A model generated the notes under the pieces. The model did not search any database. It was not told the DNA's origin and saw nothing but the letters and a program-made list of their open reading frames with translations. From Erysipelotrichaceae bacterium (lineage in GTDB: Bacteria; Bacillota_I; Bacilli_A; Erysipelotrichales; Erysipelotrichaceae), in assembly GCA_009773735.1 (NCBI GenBank), contig WSYG01000005.1:47007-111006 (forward strand): a DNA stretch of 64,000 bases, read 5' to 3'. Within the stretch, counting starts at the first letter, position 1. Each line of letters opens with the position of its first letter. This document shows positions 1 to 11,003 of the stretch, piece after piece. The translations under genes and the position numbers were made by a program.

Positions 1-45
1 TTGGAAAAGCTGTTGAAGCTTTTCTGTAAACTGATTCATACTCAT
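1..45 (-). CDS. N-terminus of a gene leaving the window, possibly ClpB chaperone (MSMNQFTEKLQQLFQ...)
   Basis: ATG at 45 on the minus strand; N-terminus resembles ClpB (M..FT.K.Q); located downstream of the dnaK operon. Only 15 codons visible. Confidence 0.4.
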   Translation of the reverse strand, partial: MSMNQFTEKLQQLFQ

Positions 46-69
46 AAGGAAGGCTCCTTTCTAATAAAA

Positions 70-92
70 AAGTAACAGTGGAGCTGTTACTT
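70..92 (-). terminator. Rho-independent terminator of the hrcA-dnaJ operon
   Basis: AAGTAACAG-(5 nt)-CTGTTACTT hairpin followed by a T run on the minus strand; overlaps the dnaJ stop codon. Confidence 0.7.
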
Positions 93-1217
93 GAATGTTT
101 TCTTAAACCGCTCGTAAATACTTTCTTTGCCTCTTAATTGGCGAAGCTTTTCATACAGCTCTTTTTCTTCACGGGTTAAACGATCATCGACTTCAATCTT
201 GACTTCGACATATTGATCTCCCATGTGTGAACTGTTGATTTCTTTCATACCTTTTCCTTTTAGTCTAAACTGAGTGCCGTGTTGAGTAGTAGGCGGGATC
301 GTCAATTCGACATCACCATACACTGTAGGAACATCGACCTTGGTTCCTAAAGTCGCATCTAGGGCACTTAAAGGAATCTGAATGTAGATGTTGGAACCTT
401 CACGAATGAAGTATTTGTGTTTACCAACCAAAACTTCGATGAAGAGATCTCCATTAGGACCCCCATTGACACCCTTTTCACCACGATGCGGCACTCTTAA
501 GCGTTGTCCGCTTTGAATACCTGCGGGGATTTTAAGATCAACGGTGACCTTTTTATGCTCATGGCCGCTGCCATTACATTTCTTACACTTGTTGACGATC
601 TTTTTGCCTGTTCCACGACAATCTGGACAAGGAGCACTGCTTTGGAATACCCCAAATGGGGTTCTTTGTTGCTGGGTGACTTGACCTTTGCCTTGACAGG
701 TTGAGCATACTTTAACATCGTCTTTGGAATGCGCACCTGTACCCATACATTCTGAACACTGTTCATCGACATCGATGGTAAAGCTACTTTCTTTGCCGGT
801 CACCGAATCCATGAAATCAATGTTCATTCTCATTAAGCGATCTTCGCCTTGTCTTGGACCTGTGGTGTTTCTGCGTTGTTGGCCACCCATGCCGCCCCCA
901 AAGAAAGACCCAAAGATATCATTCAGATCGCCGAAGTCCGCAGAGCCGCCAAAACCTTGACCGAAACCACCGGCCCCTTCCATACCCGCATGACCAAATT
1001 GATCATATGAAGCGCGTTTTTGGGGATCCATAAGGGTCTCATAGGCTTCCTGGACTTCTTTGAATTTTACGTCAGAACCTTTTTCTTTATTGACATCAGG
1101 ATGAAATTTCTTGGCTAATGAACGATAAGCCTTCTTGATGTCTTGGTCCGTGGCACTTTTAGATAAGCCCAGTACCTCATAATAATCACGTTTCTCGGCC
1201 ATACTTCCTCCACTCAT
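87..1217 (-). CDS. dnaJ: Chaperone protein DnaJ
   Basis: J domain (HPDVN), G/F-rich region, four CxxCxGxG-type zinc motifs; operon context. Confidence 0.97.
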   Translation of the reverse strand: MSGGSMAEKRDYYEVLGLSKSATDQDIKKAYRSLAKKFHPDVNKEKGSDVKFKEVQEAYETLMDPQKRASYDQFGHAGMEGAGGFGQGFGGSADFGDLNDIFGSFFGGGMGGQQRRNTTGPRQGEDRLMRMNIDFMDSVTGKESSFTIDVDEQCSECMGTGAHSKDDVKVCSTCQGKGQVTQQQRTPFGVFQSSAPCPDCRGTGKKIVNKCKKCNGSGHEHKKVTVDLKIPAGIQSGQRLRVPHRGEKGVNGGPNGDLFIEVLVGKHKYFIREGSNIYIQIPLSALDATLGTKVDVPTVYGDVELTIPPTTQHGTQFRLKGKGMKEINSSHMGDQYVEVKIEVDDRLTREEKELYEKLRQLRGKESIYERFKKTFK

Positions 1218-1247
1218 AAACCTGAGATCAACTCAGGTTTAATGTTT

Positions 1248-3080
<1,833 letters not shown>

Positions 3081-3623
3081 TTACTCACTGATTTTAACCA
3101 AAGATGCTCTGAGTAAGCGATCTTTGAGAACATATCCTTTTTGTAAGACTTCGATGATGATTCCTGGTTCTACACCTTCTTTTTGTTCGGTGAGAATGGC
3201 ATGATGTAAATTGGGATCTAAAGGCTGATCTATTGCCAGTATTTCCTCAACACCTTCATTTTTCAAGGCAGCTACCAGTTGATCATACGTCATCTGGATG
3301 CCTTTGGTTAAAGAAGAATCCTTGTCTTCGATATTCTTAAGTGTTCTTTCTAAGTTATCCAATACTTGTAAAATTTCTTTGGCGAAGCTTTGGATACGAT
3401 ACTTCTTCGCAACCTCCATGTCACTTTGATTGCGTTTTTTGAAGTTTTCCGCATCGGCATAAGCCTTGAAGTATTCATTTTTCAGTTTCGCATTTTCGAT
3501 TTCCAATTCTACGATCTGATCTTTTAACTTCTTGTGCTCCTTATGCTCCTTCTTTTCGTGTTTGTCCAAATGTTCTTCATGGACTTCTTCTGGTTGTACT
3601 ACTTTTTCATTGTCTTCCATCAA
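3081..3623 (-). CDS. grpE: Nucleotide exchange factor GrpE
   Basis: GrpE coiled coil and C-terminal beta domain (NLHHAILTEQ..EPGIIIEVLQKGYVLKDRLLRASLVKIS). Confidence 0.95.
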   Translation of the reverse strand: MMEDNEKVVQPEEVHEEHLDKHEKKEHKEHKKLKDQIVELEIENAKLKNEYFKAYADAENFKKRNQSDMEVAKKYRIQSFAKEILQVLDNLERTLKNIEDKDSSLTKGIQMTYDQLVAALKNEGVEEILAIDQPLDPNLHHAILTEQKEGVEPGIIIEVLQKGYVLKDRLLRASLVKISE

Positions 3624-4617
3624 TCTCTCCTTTTTCCGTATATTTTTTCTATGGCTTTACTCATGAATTCCATCAAAGCCACTACGCGGTTATATTCCAT
3701 TCGACTGGGTCCAACCACCATCAACTGTCCACTTTCATCGTTATTGAGATTAAACGTAGAGGTGACAATGGCAACATCATCCATCCATACTAAGGAAGAA
3801 TGATCCGAATGGGTTAACTTCAAAGCATTTCGATCTTGACCAATTTCACGCCAGATCGCACTGTTTTCAAACATCCCTAACAATTGTTTCAATTTTGCGA
3901 TATCCGCAAATTCTGGTTGATTGAGTAGGTTATTTTGACCACTGGTATAATAGTTATCACTGGCAAATTTGAGGAAGGCATTGAAGAAAGCTTCAAAGAC
4001 GACTTCATATTGTTTAATGGCTTTAGCCAAGATCGGTTTGATCAAATTCAGTTTGGCTTTGATTTCAAATAAAGGGGTTCCGCTTAATCGTTCATTAAGG
4101 ATCTTACAACACGATGCCAATTCTTCAACAAAGAGGCGATTTTCGGTATGACCCGTGTTGGTAATGAAGATGGCGACGGCTTGATTTTGATCGATCGGGA
4201 ATAAATCGATGTGTTCTAATGTTTGGGTATGAGCTTCTGGACCCAATACAAGCGATGTAAGATTGGTCATTTGCGATAAGATATCACAACTTCTTTTGAT
4301 GACCTCATCGATTTTCATGGCTCGATCGGAGAAGACTTCTCGCAAAACAAGTTCAAGTTTTTCATCCATCTTTTCAACCATAATGTTTTCGACATAGTAT
4401 CGATAACCCTGGGTAGATGGGACACGACCCGATGAAGTATGGGTCTTTTCTAAATAACCCAACAGTTCTAATTCGCTCATTTCATGACGGATGGTGGCTG
4501 AGGAATAAGGCAAACGATATTTCTCGACCAAAGTCTTTGATCCAACGGGTTCAGCGGTTTGAATATGTATTCATCAACGATGGCGCCTAAGATTTCAATC
4601 AGTCGATCAGTTAGCAC
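3620..4617 (-). CDS. hrcA: Heat-inducible transcription repressor HrcA, frameshifted near 4550-4572
   Basis: ORF 3620..4531 covers most of HrcA. The N-terminus (GTG at 4617 after AGGAGG; VLTDRLIEILGAIVDEYI) lies in another frame and joins TAEPVGSKTLVEKYRLPYSSATIRHEM after an apparent indel. Confidence 0.85.
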
Positions 4618-4626
4618 GTTTCCTCC

Positions 4627-4653
4627 TTAGCACTCCCTAATGGGGTCTGCTAA
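4627..4653. promoter_or_regulatory. CIRCE element 1 (HrcA operator)
   Basis: TTAGCACTC-N9-GTCTGCTAA against consensus TTAGCACTC-N9-GAGTGCTAA. Confidence 0.8.
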
Positions 4654-4654
4654 T

Positions 4655-4682
4655 ATTATAGCAACTCATTTAGCACTGTCAA
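4655..4682 (-). promoter_or_regulatory. SigA-type promoter of the hrcA operon
   Basis: TTGACA-16 nt-TATAAT on the minus strand, lying between and overlapping the CIRCE elements. Confidence 0.8.
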
Positions 4683-4696
4683 GTCTTAAGTGCTAA
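4670..4696. promoter_or_regulatory. CIRCE element 2 (HrcA operator)
   Basis: TTAGCACTG-N9-AAGTGCTAA. Confidence 0.85.
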
Positions 4697-4730
4697 TATG
4701 GGTGAGTTCACATAAAAAATGACCTTTCGG

Positions 4731-5210
4731 TCATTCTAGATATTTCTTTAAGATCACGTCTTTGATTTCAGGTGGAATAAAGCTGGTTAAGTCACCATGA
4801 TTGAGCGCAACTTGCTTAACGACACTGGATGATAAGAAAGACCACTGAGGATGCGTCAATAAGAAGATGGTTTCAACATCTGGGTTTAAGATCATGTTGG
4901 CCGTAGCTTGCTGAAGTTCATATTCATAATCCATGACCGCTCGAATGCCTCTCACTAAAACGGTTGCCCCTACTTTTTGGGCATAATCTACCGTTAAACC
5001 TGATTGTGCACTGATGGTGACATTAGAAAACTTCGTGATGACACTTTCCAACATCTCAATTCTTTCTTCGATCGAAAAGGTAAACGCTTTATTGGGATTG
5101 GTCATTATGACCACTTCCAGTTCATCAAATATCGCAGATGCACGTTTGATGACATCTAAATGACCATTGGTCAAAGGATCAAAAGATCCTGGATACAGTG
5201 CTTTAATCAT
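4731..5210 (-). CDS. coaD: Phosphopantetheine adenylyltransferase
   Basis: ALYPGSFDPLTNGHLDVIKRA; characteristic length. Confidence 0.97.
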   Translation of the reverse strand: MIKALYPGSFDPLTNGHLDVIKRASAIFDELEVVIMTNPNKAFTFSIEERIEMLESVITKFSNVTISAQSGLTVDYAQKVGATVLVRGIRAVMDYEYELQQATANMILNPDVETIFLLTHPQWSFLSSSVVKQVALNHGDLTSFIPPEIKDVILKKYLE

Positions 5211-5757
5211 GTTTCCTCCGGTAATAGTGTAAGGCTACTGTGCCATACACCGCAGTCTTTTCTAATGTGTAAGCAGGATGCTCAATCAGTGATGCATCTT
5301 TAGGTTGCTCTATGACCATTATACTGTCTTCAAGGATCAAATCATAGTGTTTTAATGCCTCTAGGATACCTACCAGATCCACCTTTAAATAAGGAGGATC
5401 AAGATAAACAAAATGAAACTTCAGTTCTTTCTTCGATAGATAACGCAAAGCTTGAAATGCATCCATTCGATATACTTGGGCTTGTTTCTCACAGCCCAGT
5501 GCTTTGATGTTGGCGTGAATAACATGTATGGCATCTTGTGAACCATCCACAAACACAACCGGTTGCATACCTCGTGATATCGCTTCTAATCCAATGTTTC
5601 CACTGCCCGCAAATAGATCCAATGCGGATTTTCCAGAAATGTTGGGTCCTAAGGTAGAAAACAAGGCTTCTTTTACTTTATCTAATGTAGGTCGAGTAGA
5701 AGATCCTTCAACGGCTTTGATCAATCTAGATCGATAGGTTCCCGCAATGATCCTCAT
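5203..5757 (-). CDS. rsmD: 16S rRNA (guanine(966)-N(2))-methyltransferase RsmD
   Basis: MRIIAGTYRSR..., DLFAGSGNIGLEAISRG, DPPY motif. Confidence 0.95.
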   Translation of the reverse strand: MRIIAGTYRSRLIKAVEGSSTRPTLDKVKEALFSTLGPNISGKSALDLFAGSGNIGLEAISRGMQPVVFVDGSQDAIHVIHANIKALGCEKQAQVYRMDAFQALRYLSKKELKFHFVYLDPPYLKVDLVGILEALKHYDLILEDSIMVIEQPKDASLIEHPAYTLEKTAVYGTVALHYYRRKHD

Positions 5758-6941
5758 GGCTTAATCTCTGCTTTTTGAAGGGATAACAAACGTTGTGCGA
5801 TACCTAAAGCAAACATGATCGATAAGATACTGGATCCTCCAGAACTGATCAACAGTAAAGGCACACCTGTAAGGGGGATCAGAGCTGTTACACCTCCCAC
5901 ATTAAGAATAAAGTGCAATAAGAGATAATAAGCAACCCCACTCAATATCATCTTATGGGCATCTTGATTGGTCTTATAGGCAGCGATAAATATTTTAACA
6001 ACAATAAATAAAGTCAACCCTGTGACAGCGATAACACCAAGAAAGCCAATCTCTTCAGCAATGATTGCCAATATAAAATCAGTTTGGGCAGCTGGTAAAT
6101 AACCATATTTTTGTAGACTCTTCCCAAAACCGACCCCAAACCAATTCCCCTTCACAAAAGCCATCAATGAACTGACCAACTGATAACCTGTCCCATAACG
6201 GTTAATAAAAGGATCAACTGTATTCTCAAAACGATTGACCATATATTCAGGGATCCCTAAACCTCTAATCAAATTCAAACCAAAGTCCGTTAAAAGTAAA
6301 CCCGCAAGAATCAAAAACCCAGCGAATCCGATTAAAACAGACCACTGTATTCCTCTGATACTTGGGGCTGTAGAAAGTAAGAAAACCAACGCACACATCC
6401 CAAGCATGACCACAGCTGATCCAAGATCTGACTGTAAGATCGCGATAATAAACAGTAACCCACCGATAAAAAACAGTGGCATCTTAAGAAGTTGACCTCT
6501 TTTAGCTTTGGCGACTTTAACATCTCCCAAATAAACAGCCAAAATAATAACCGCGATCATCTTTAGAAATTCAGAAGGCTGAATACTAAATTTTATAAAA
6601 GGTAAAGGAATAGGAATCCACGCTTTAGCACCATTGATTTCTGGAAAAAACAGTGGAATGATCGCAAACACAAAAGAAAAAAACATGATTAGAAAATAAT
6701 GACGTCTAAAAAAGTCCAACTCGAAATGTTTACTGAACCATACATAACCAACATAACCCAAACTTAAAAATATGATTTGTTTAACAATGACCAGTAATAT
6801 ATCAAAAAGTTGCACATCAGAAGTCATTGCAGCTGAGCCACTCATGACCAATCCGATGATCATTAAGCCAATCATGGCCAATTGAATCGATATGTCTCTG
6901 CCTTTGGGCAATTTGAGTGAGAATTGTTTTGTTTTCATCAT
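5754..6941 (-). CDS. FtsW/RodA/SpoVE-family SEDS glycosyltransferase
   Basis: SEDS signatures (FSIQPSEFLKM; GFGKSLQKYGYLPAAQTDFILAIIAEEIGFLG). Confidence 0.93.
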   Translation of the reverse strand: MMKTKQFSLKLPKGRDISIQLAMIGLMIIGLVMSGSAAMTSDVQLFDILLVIVKQIIFLSLGYVGYVWFSKHFELDFFRRHYFLIMFFSFVFAIIPLFFPEINGAKAWIPIPLPFIKFSIQPSEFLKMIAVIILAVYLGDVKVAKAKRGQLLKMPLFFIGGLLFIIAILQSDLGSAVVMLGMCALVFLLSTAPSIRGIQWSVLIGFAGFLILAGLLLTDFGLNLIRGLGIPEYMVNRFENTVDPFINRYGTGYQLVSSLMAFVKGNWFGVGFGKSLQKYGYLPAAQTDFILAIIAEEIGFLGVIAVTGLTLFIVVKIFIAAYKTNQDAHKMILSGVAYYLLLHFILNVGGVTALIPLTGVPLLLISSGGSSILSIMFALGIAQRLLSLQKAEIKP

Positions 6942-7078
6942 TTTAATTGTATCAAATAAAAATAGGCTTATAATGAACTTAGGGCATTTATTACTTGTAA
7001 ATCATCTGACTTTCTGTATAATAAGTCTGTCAAGAGTGATAGTGACATATCATCAGCGCGTGTGAAAGGTTTTTTTAA

Positions 7079-7636
7079 ATGAGAATCAACTATGAATCCA
7101 TCGTTAAAGATACAGATCCAATACTGAGAAATAAGTCAGTACCCATTGATGTGCCTTTAAGTCATAAACATACGGCCTTAGCTAAACGGATGCTTCGTTA
7201 TGTCAAAGACAGTCGTGATGAAGAAAAAGCCGAAAAATATCAACTAAGACCTGCTGTAGGTTTAGCAGCCCCACAAGTTGGAGAATTTGTCCACATCATC
7301 ATGGTCATGATCGACACAGAAGACGATCAACCTAAGAGTTATTTATTGGCCAATCCTAAAATCATTGCTCATTCTGTTCAACAAGCTGCACTAAAAGGCG
7401 GCGAAGGTTGTTTAAGCGTAGAAATCGTTCATGAAGGCTTTGTGAAGCGTTCAGCACGCATAACCGTTAAAGCTTATGATATACTGTCTCAACAAGAAGT
7501 CCTGCTTAAAGAACATGGTTATGCCGCCATAGTCATACAACATGAAATAGATCATTTAAACGGCATATTATTTTACGATCGAATCGATGCGAATAACCCT
7601 TGGGCTATGAGCGAAAACATGATCGTCATCGAATAG
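7079..7636 (+). CDS. def: Peptide deformylase
   Basis: GLAAPQVG, EGCLSVE, QHEIDHLNGILFYDR motifs. Confidence 0.97.
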   Translation: MRINYESIVKDTDPILRNKSVPIDVPLSHKHTALAKRMLRYVKDSRDEEKAEKYQLRPAVGLAAPQVGEFVHIIMVMIDTEDDQPKSYLLANPKIIAHSVQQAALKGGEGCLSVEIVHEGFVKRSARITVKAYDILSQQEVLLKEHGYAAIVIQHEIDHLNGILFYDRIDANNPWAMSENMIVIE

Positions 7637-7644
7637 GAGTCCTA

Positions 7645-9384
7645 ATGGAACTAAAAAACGAATCCTCAGAACACAAGACATTTAACCGCGCGACGGATAC
7701 CTTGGTTTATGCTTTAGGCGGGCTTGGTGAAGTCGGTAAAAACATGTATTGCTTTGAACACGGCGAAGAAATCATTATTTTGGATGCTGGTGTACGCTTT
7801 CCTGAAGAAAGCCTTTTGGGCGTTGACTATGTCATCCCTGATTATAGCTATCTGCAGCGCAATCAACATAAAATCAAAGCGTTGATCATCACCCATGGTC
7901 ATGAAGACCATATCGGTGGTATTCCATTTTTGATGCAAAGCGTCAAACTGCCTAAGATCTATGCTCCCCAGTTTGCGGCAGCCTTGATCCAAAAGAAACT
8001 TGAAGAACGAAGACACTATAAGATCGATATCGAAATCATCGATGATGATTCTCGAGTTGAAACTGAATTCTTTAAGATCGGCTTCTTTAAAACGACTCAT
8101 TCTATTCCAGATTCACTAGGTGTTTTACTTAACACACCAAATGGTCGTATCGTTGAGACAGGTGACTTTAAGTTTGACTTGACCCCTGTTGGAGCCAATG
8201 CAGACTATCAAAAAATGGCATATATTGGACAAATCGGTGTAACACTTTTAATGAGTGATTCTACCAATTCTTCGGTCAATGGATTCTCAATTTCCGAACG
8301 AGAAGTTGCTGCATCTCTTTTAGACATAACCCGTAAAGCTCAAGGCAGACTCATTGTCGCGACATTTGCGTCTAATGTTTACCGCGTTAGACAGGTCATT
8401 GAAGCAGCTATTGCGTGTGGGCGAAAAATCGTTGTCTTTGGCAGATCGATGGAAAATGTCGTCGCCATCGGTAAGAAATATGGACACATCAAAGTAGAAG
8501 ATGGAAATTTCGTTGAACCTGAGTATCTTAATACGATACCTGCCAATAAGATCTGTATTTTAGTCACCGGAAGTCAAGGTGAACCTTTGGCCGCTTTATC
8601 AAGAATGGCCAATGGGACCCATCGTCATCTCAGAATCATTCCTGGTGATACTGTTGTATTTTCAAGTTCACCGATTCCTGGCAATGCATTGTCGGTTAAT
8701 GCAGTGGTGAATCAATTGACGCGATCAGGCGCAAACGTCTTGACCAACTCACTTTTAAACTCACTTCATACAACTGGACATGCTTCACGTGAAGAACAAA
8801 AACTCATGTTACAGTTGATCAAACCACACTTCTTCATGCCGATGCATGGTGAATATAAGATGTTGAAGACGCATGCTAAAACTGCCATCGAAACAGGTGT
8901 CGATCCTGATAAGGTCTTTATCTTAGCCAATGGGGATGCTTTGGTATTGCGTGATGGGGTTGTCTTCCAATCTGATACACGTATTCCTACTGATGATATC
9001 TATGTTGATGGAAATGATGCATCTGGTTTATCCACCTCTGTCCTAAAAGATCGTAAGATCTTGGGTGACAATGGTATGGTTGCCGTCATCGTTTCAATCG
9101 ATTCACGTTTCAATAAGATCTTGGTTAGACCAAGTATTGTCTCTAGAGGTTTCGTACATTTGAAAGAAAACCAAACCTTGCTAAAAGAAGCTGAGCTTAT
9201 CGTCTATGATGCGCTTAAGAAAACCATGATGAACAAGGTTACCTTCAATGATCTCAAGAATGCGGTAAGAACCTCCTTAGAACCTTATCTCTATCTAAAG
9301 ACAAGACGCAATCCAATCGTCATCCCAGTCATCCTAAATCAAAAAGCAGCCATGGTCAGTAAACAAAAAACCAATCAATTCTAA
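7645..9384 (+). CDS. rnjA: Ribonuclease J
   Basis: LGGLGEVGKNMY, ITHGHEDHIGG metallo-beta-lactamase motif, beta-CASP domain; likely start ATG 7645 after GGAGTCCTA. Confidence 0.95.
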   Translation: MELKNESSEHKTFNRATDTLVYALGGLGEVGKNMYCFEHGEEIIILDAGVRFPEESLLGVDYVIPDYSYLQRNQHKIKALIITHGHEDHIGGIPFLMQSVKLPKIYAPQFAAALIQKKLEERRHYKIDIEIIDDDSRVETEFFKIGFFKTTHSIPDSLGVLLNTPNGRIVETGDFKFDLTPVGANADYQKMAYIGQIGVTLLMSDSTNSSVNGFSISEREVAASLLDITRKAQGRLIVATFASNVYRVRQVIEAAIACGRKIVVFGRSMENVVAIGKKYGHIKVEDGNFVEPEYLNTIPANKICILVTGSQGEPLAALSRMANGTHRHLRIIPGDTVVFSSSPIPGNALSVNAVVNQLTRSGANVLTNSLLNSLHTTGHASREEQKLMLQLIKPHFFMPMHGEYKMLKTHAKTAIETGVDPDKVFILANGDALVLRDGVVFQSDTRIPTDDIYVDGNDASGLSTSVLKDRKILGDNGMVAVIVSIDSRFNKILVRPSIVSRGFVHLKENQTLLKEAELIVYDALKKTMMNKVTFNDLKNAVRTSLEPYLYLKTRRNPIVIPVILNQKAAMVSKQKTNQF

Positions 9385-9386
9385 AG

Positions 9387-9408
9387 AAGAGAGCCTTGCG
9401 GCTCTCTT
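9387..9408. terminator. Intrinsic terminator between convergent genes
   Basis: AAGAGAGCC-TTGC-GGCTCTCTT followed by TT. Confidence 0.8.
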
Positions 9409-10083
9409 TTATCTGATCTCAACAGCTCCCATAACGGCTGTATATTGGACATTGATCGTAAATTGGGCATTTGGATCACCAGGATTGGTGTTTTCATAGC
9501 CACCCATAACAGGTGTCCCACTCACTACGATTCTTACATTTCTAGGCAAGATCACTTCAACGGCCCCCATCACTGCGGTACATTCGATATTGACATCCTG
9601 TTTGATGATGACTTGCGATAAATCAAGTTCAGCACCACCCATGATGGCTGAAACACTGCAGCCTTTAAAGTCTTCTGAAATTACTCTTTCATCTAAACCT
9701 CCCATAAACGCTGAGAATTCTTTTCCGTTGGAACGAGTCGGTCTAATGAAATCATGGGTATGCCGATTGATTCTTGTCCAACCACTAAAGAACAACAATT
9801 GAATCCCAAGTAAAACTAAAAACAAGGCTAATAGATGAAGTTCTTTACCTTGAAACCATTCTAAACCAGCATTCTTTGCAAGATAAAAAGAACCAATGAT
9901 GATTAAAAAGACACTTAAGATTCTAAAAGAACCCCTTCTTATGATGCCTGATAAGCCAAACAGAATCAATACAGATGGCCAAATGAAGCTCCAGACCTTA
10001 ACATCAGGTCCAAATACTTGAAGTGTGTCTGCTAAAACCAGTATTCCAAAAACTACCAAAATAAGTCCAATGAATTTTCTCAT
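9409..10083 (-). CDS. LiaF-like membrane protein with cell-wall-active antibiotic response C-terminal domain
   Basis: Four N-terminal TM segments (DUF5668-like) then repeated AxMGxxE/VI beta-helix; start MRKFIG at 10083. Confidence 0.75.
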   Translation of the reverse strand: MRKFIGLILVVFGILVLADTLQVFGPDVKVWSFIWPSVLILFGLSGIIRRGSFRILSVFLIIIGSFYLAKNAGLEWFQGKELHLLALFLVLLGIQLLFFSGWTRINRHTHDFIRPTRSNGKEFSAFMGGLDERVISEDFKGCSVSAIMGGAELDLSQVIIKQDVNIECTAVMGAVEVILPRNVRIVVSGTPVMGGYENTNPGDPNAQFTINVQYTAVMGAVEIR

Positions 10084-10154
10084 GAGTTCTCCTTTTTTTT
10101 CATTATAACCCTTCTGGCGATTTTTCAATAGGGTCTGTGTTAAAATATGTTCAT

Positions 10155-10973
10155 ATGAAATTTAAAGTTTTGATGAGTGTAGCATTTGCCTTATTGCTGA
10201 GTCTAACCATCATCGTCTATGATGCGACCCATGGTGCCTTGACTCGGCTCAAGATAAATCGACTTACTTTAGAATCAGATCAGATCCCAGAAGCCTTTGA
10301 TGAACTTTCTCTGGTTTATTTTTCTGATTTACATTTCTATACCTTAGGTAAAACATATTATGAAGATGTCATTCAAAGAATTAACAGTCTGAATCCTGAT
10401 TTTGTGGTGTTTGGCGGAGATTTAATCGATGAGACACAATATGAAACTTACTCTGAAACAGAACGCACCAACATCATCAATCTCTTAAAATCGATCAAAG
10501 CACCTTATGGTAAATTCGCCCTATTATCCGATACTGATCTTGAGCATCAAACAGAGCTTCTTTCACTTTATTTACAATCTGGTTTTGAAGTCATAAACAA
10601 TAAACTCATCCCTATACATATGTTGGGTAGTGCATCGATCAATTTTCTGGGTTGGGATGAAACAAGCGATGTTTCGATTCTAACTCAACTTGTTGCGGAT
10701 GAATATACCTTGGCCTTTGGATATGATCCAGATCTTTCCGCAAGTTTAAATGAAAACGAAATCGATGTGATGTTTGCGGGAAAAACCCATGGGGGTCAAG
10801 TGACTTTACCTATCATAGGTCCATTGTTTATGAAAAGTGAGACTTTTCATAAAGGATTATATCCACTATCAAACTTGAACCTTTATGTTAGTTCAGGACT
10901 TGGTGTTTCAAATATCAAGGCACGATGGTTAACCGATCCTAGTTTGTTTCTCATTACTTTTAAATCAAAATAA
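10155..10973 (+). CDS. Metallophosphoesterase-like protein (YkuE-type) with degenerate catalytic motifs
   Basis: YFSDLHFYTLG and VFGGDLIDE present; GNHD replaced by SDTD and GHTHGGQ by GKTHGGQ. Confidence 0.75.
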   Translation: MKFKVLMSVAFALLLSLTIIVYDATHGALTRLKINRLTLESDQIPEAFDELSLVYFSDLHFYTLGKTYYEDVIQRINSLNPDFVVFGGDLIDETQYETYSETERTNIINLLKSIKAPYGKFALLSDTDLEHQTELLSLYLQSGFEVINNKLIPIHMLGSASINFLGWDETSDVSILTQLVADEYTLAFGYDPDLSASLNENEIDVMFAGKTHGGQVTLPIIGPLFMKSETFHKGLYPLSNLNLYVSSGLGVSNIKARWLTDPSLFLITFKSK

Positions 10974-11001
10974 AATGACCCTTCGCTTAAGAAGGGTCAT
11001 T
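10974..11001. terminator. Bidirectional intrinsic terminator
   Basis: AATGACCCTTC-6 nt-GAAGGGTCATT between convergent genes. Confidence 0.75.
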
Positions 11002-11003
11002 GT

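Noticed and set aside
497-772. Many 60-140 aa ORFs antisense to or out of frame with dnaJ, dnaK, copA, nifJ and others in the ORF track
   Set aside because: They overlap strongly supported conserved genes and have the Ser/Pro-rich composition of antisense frames; no independent support.
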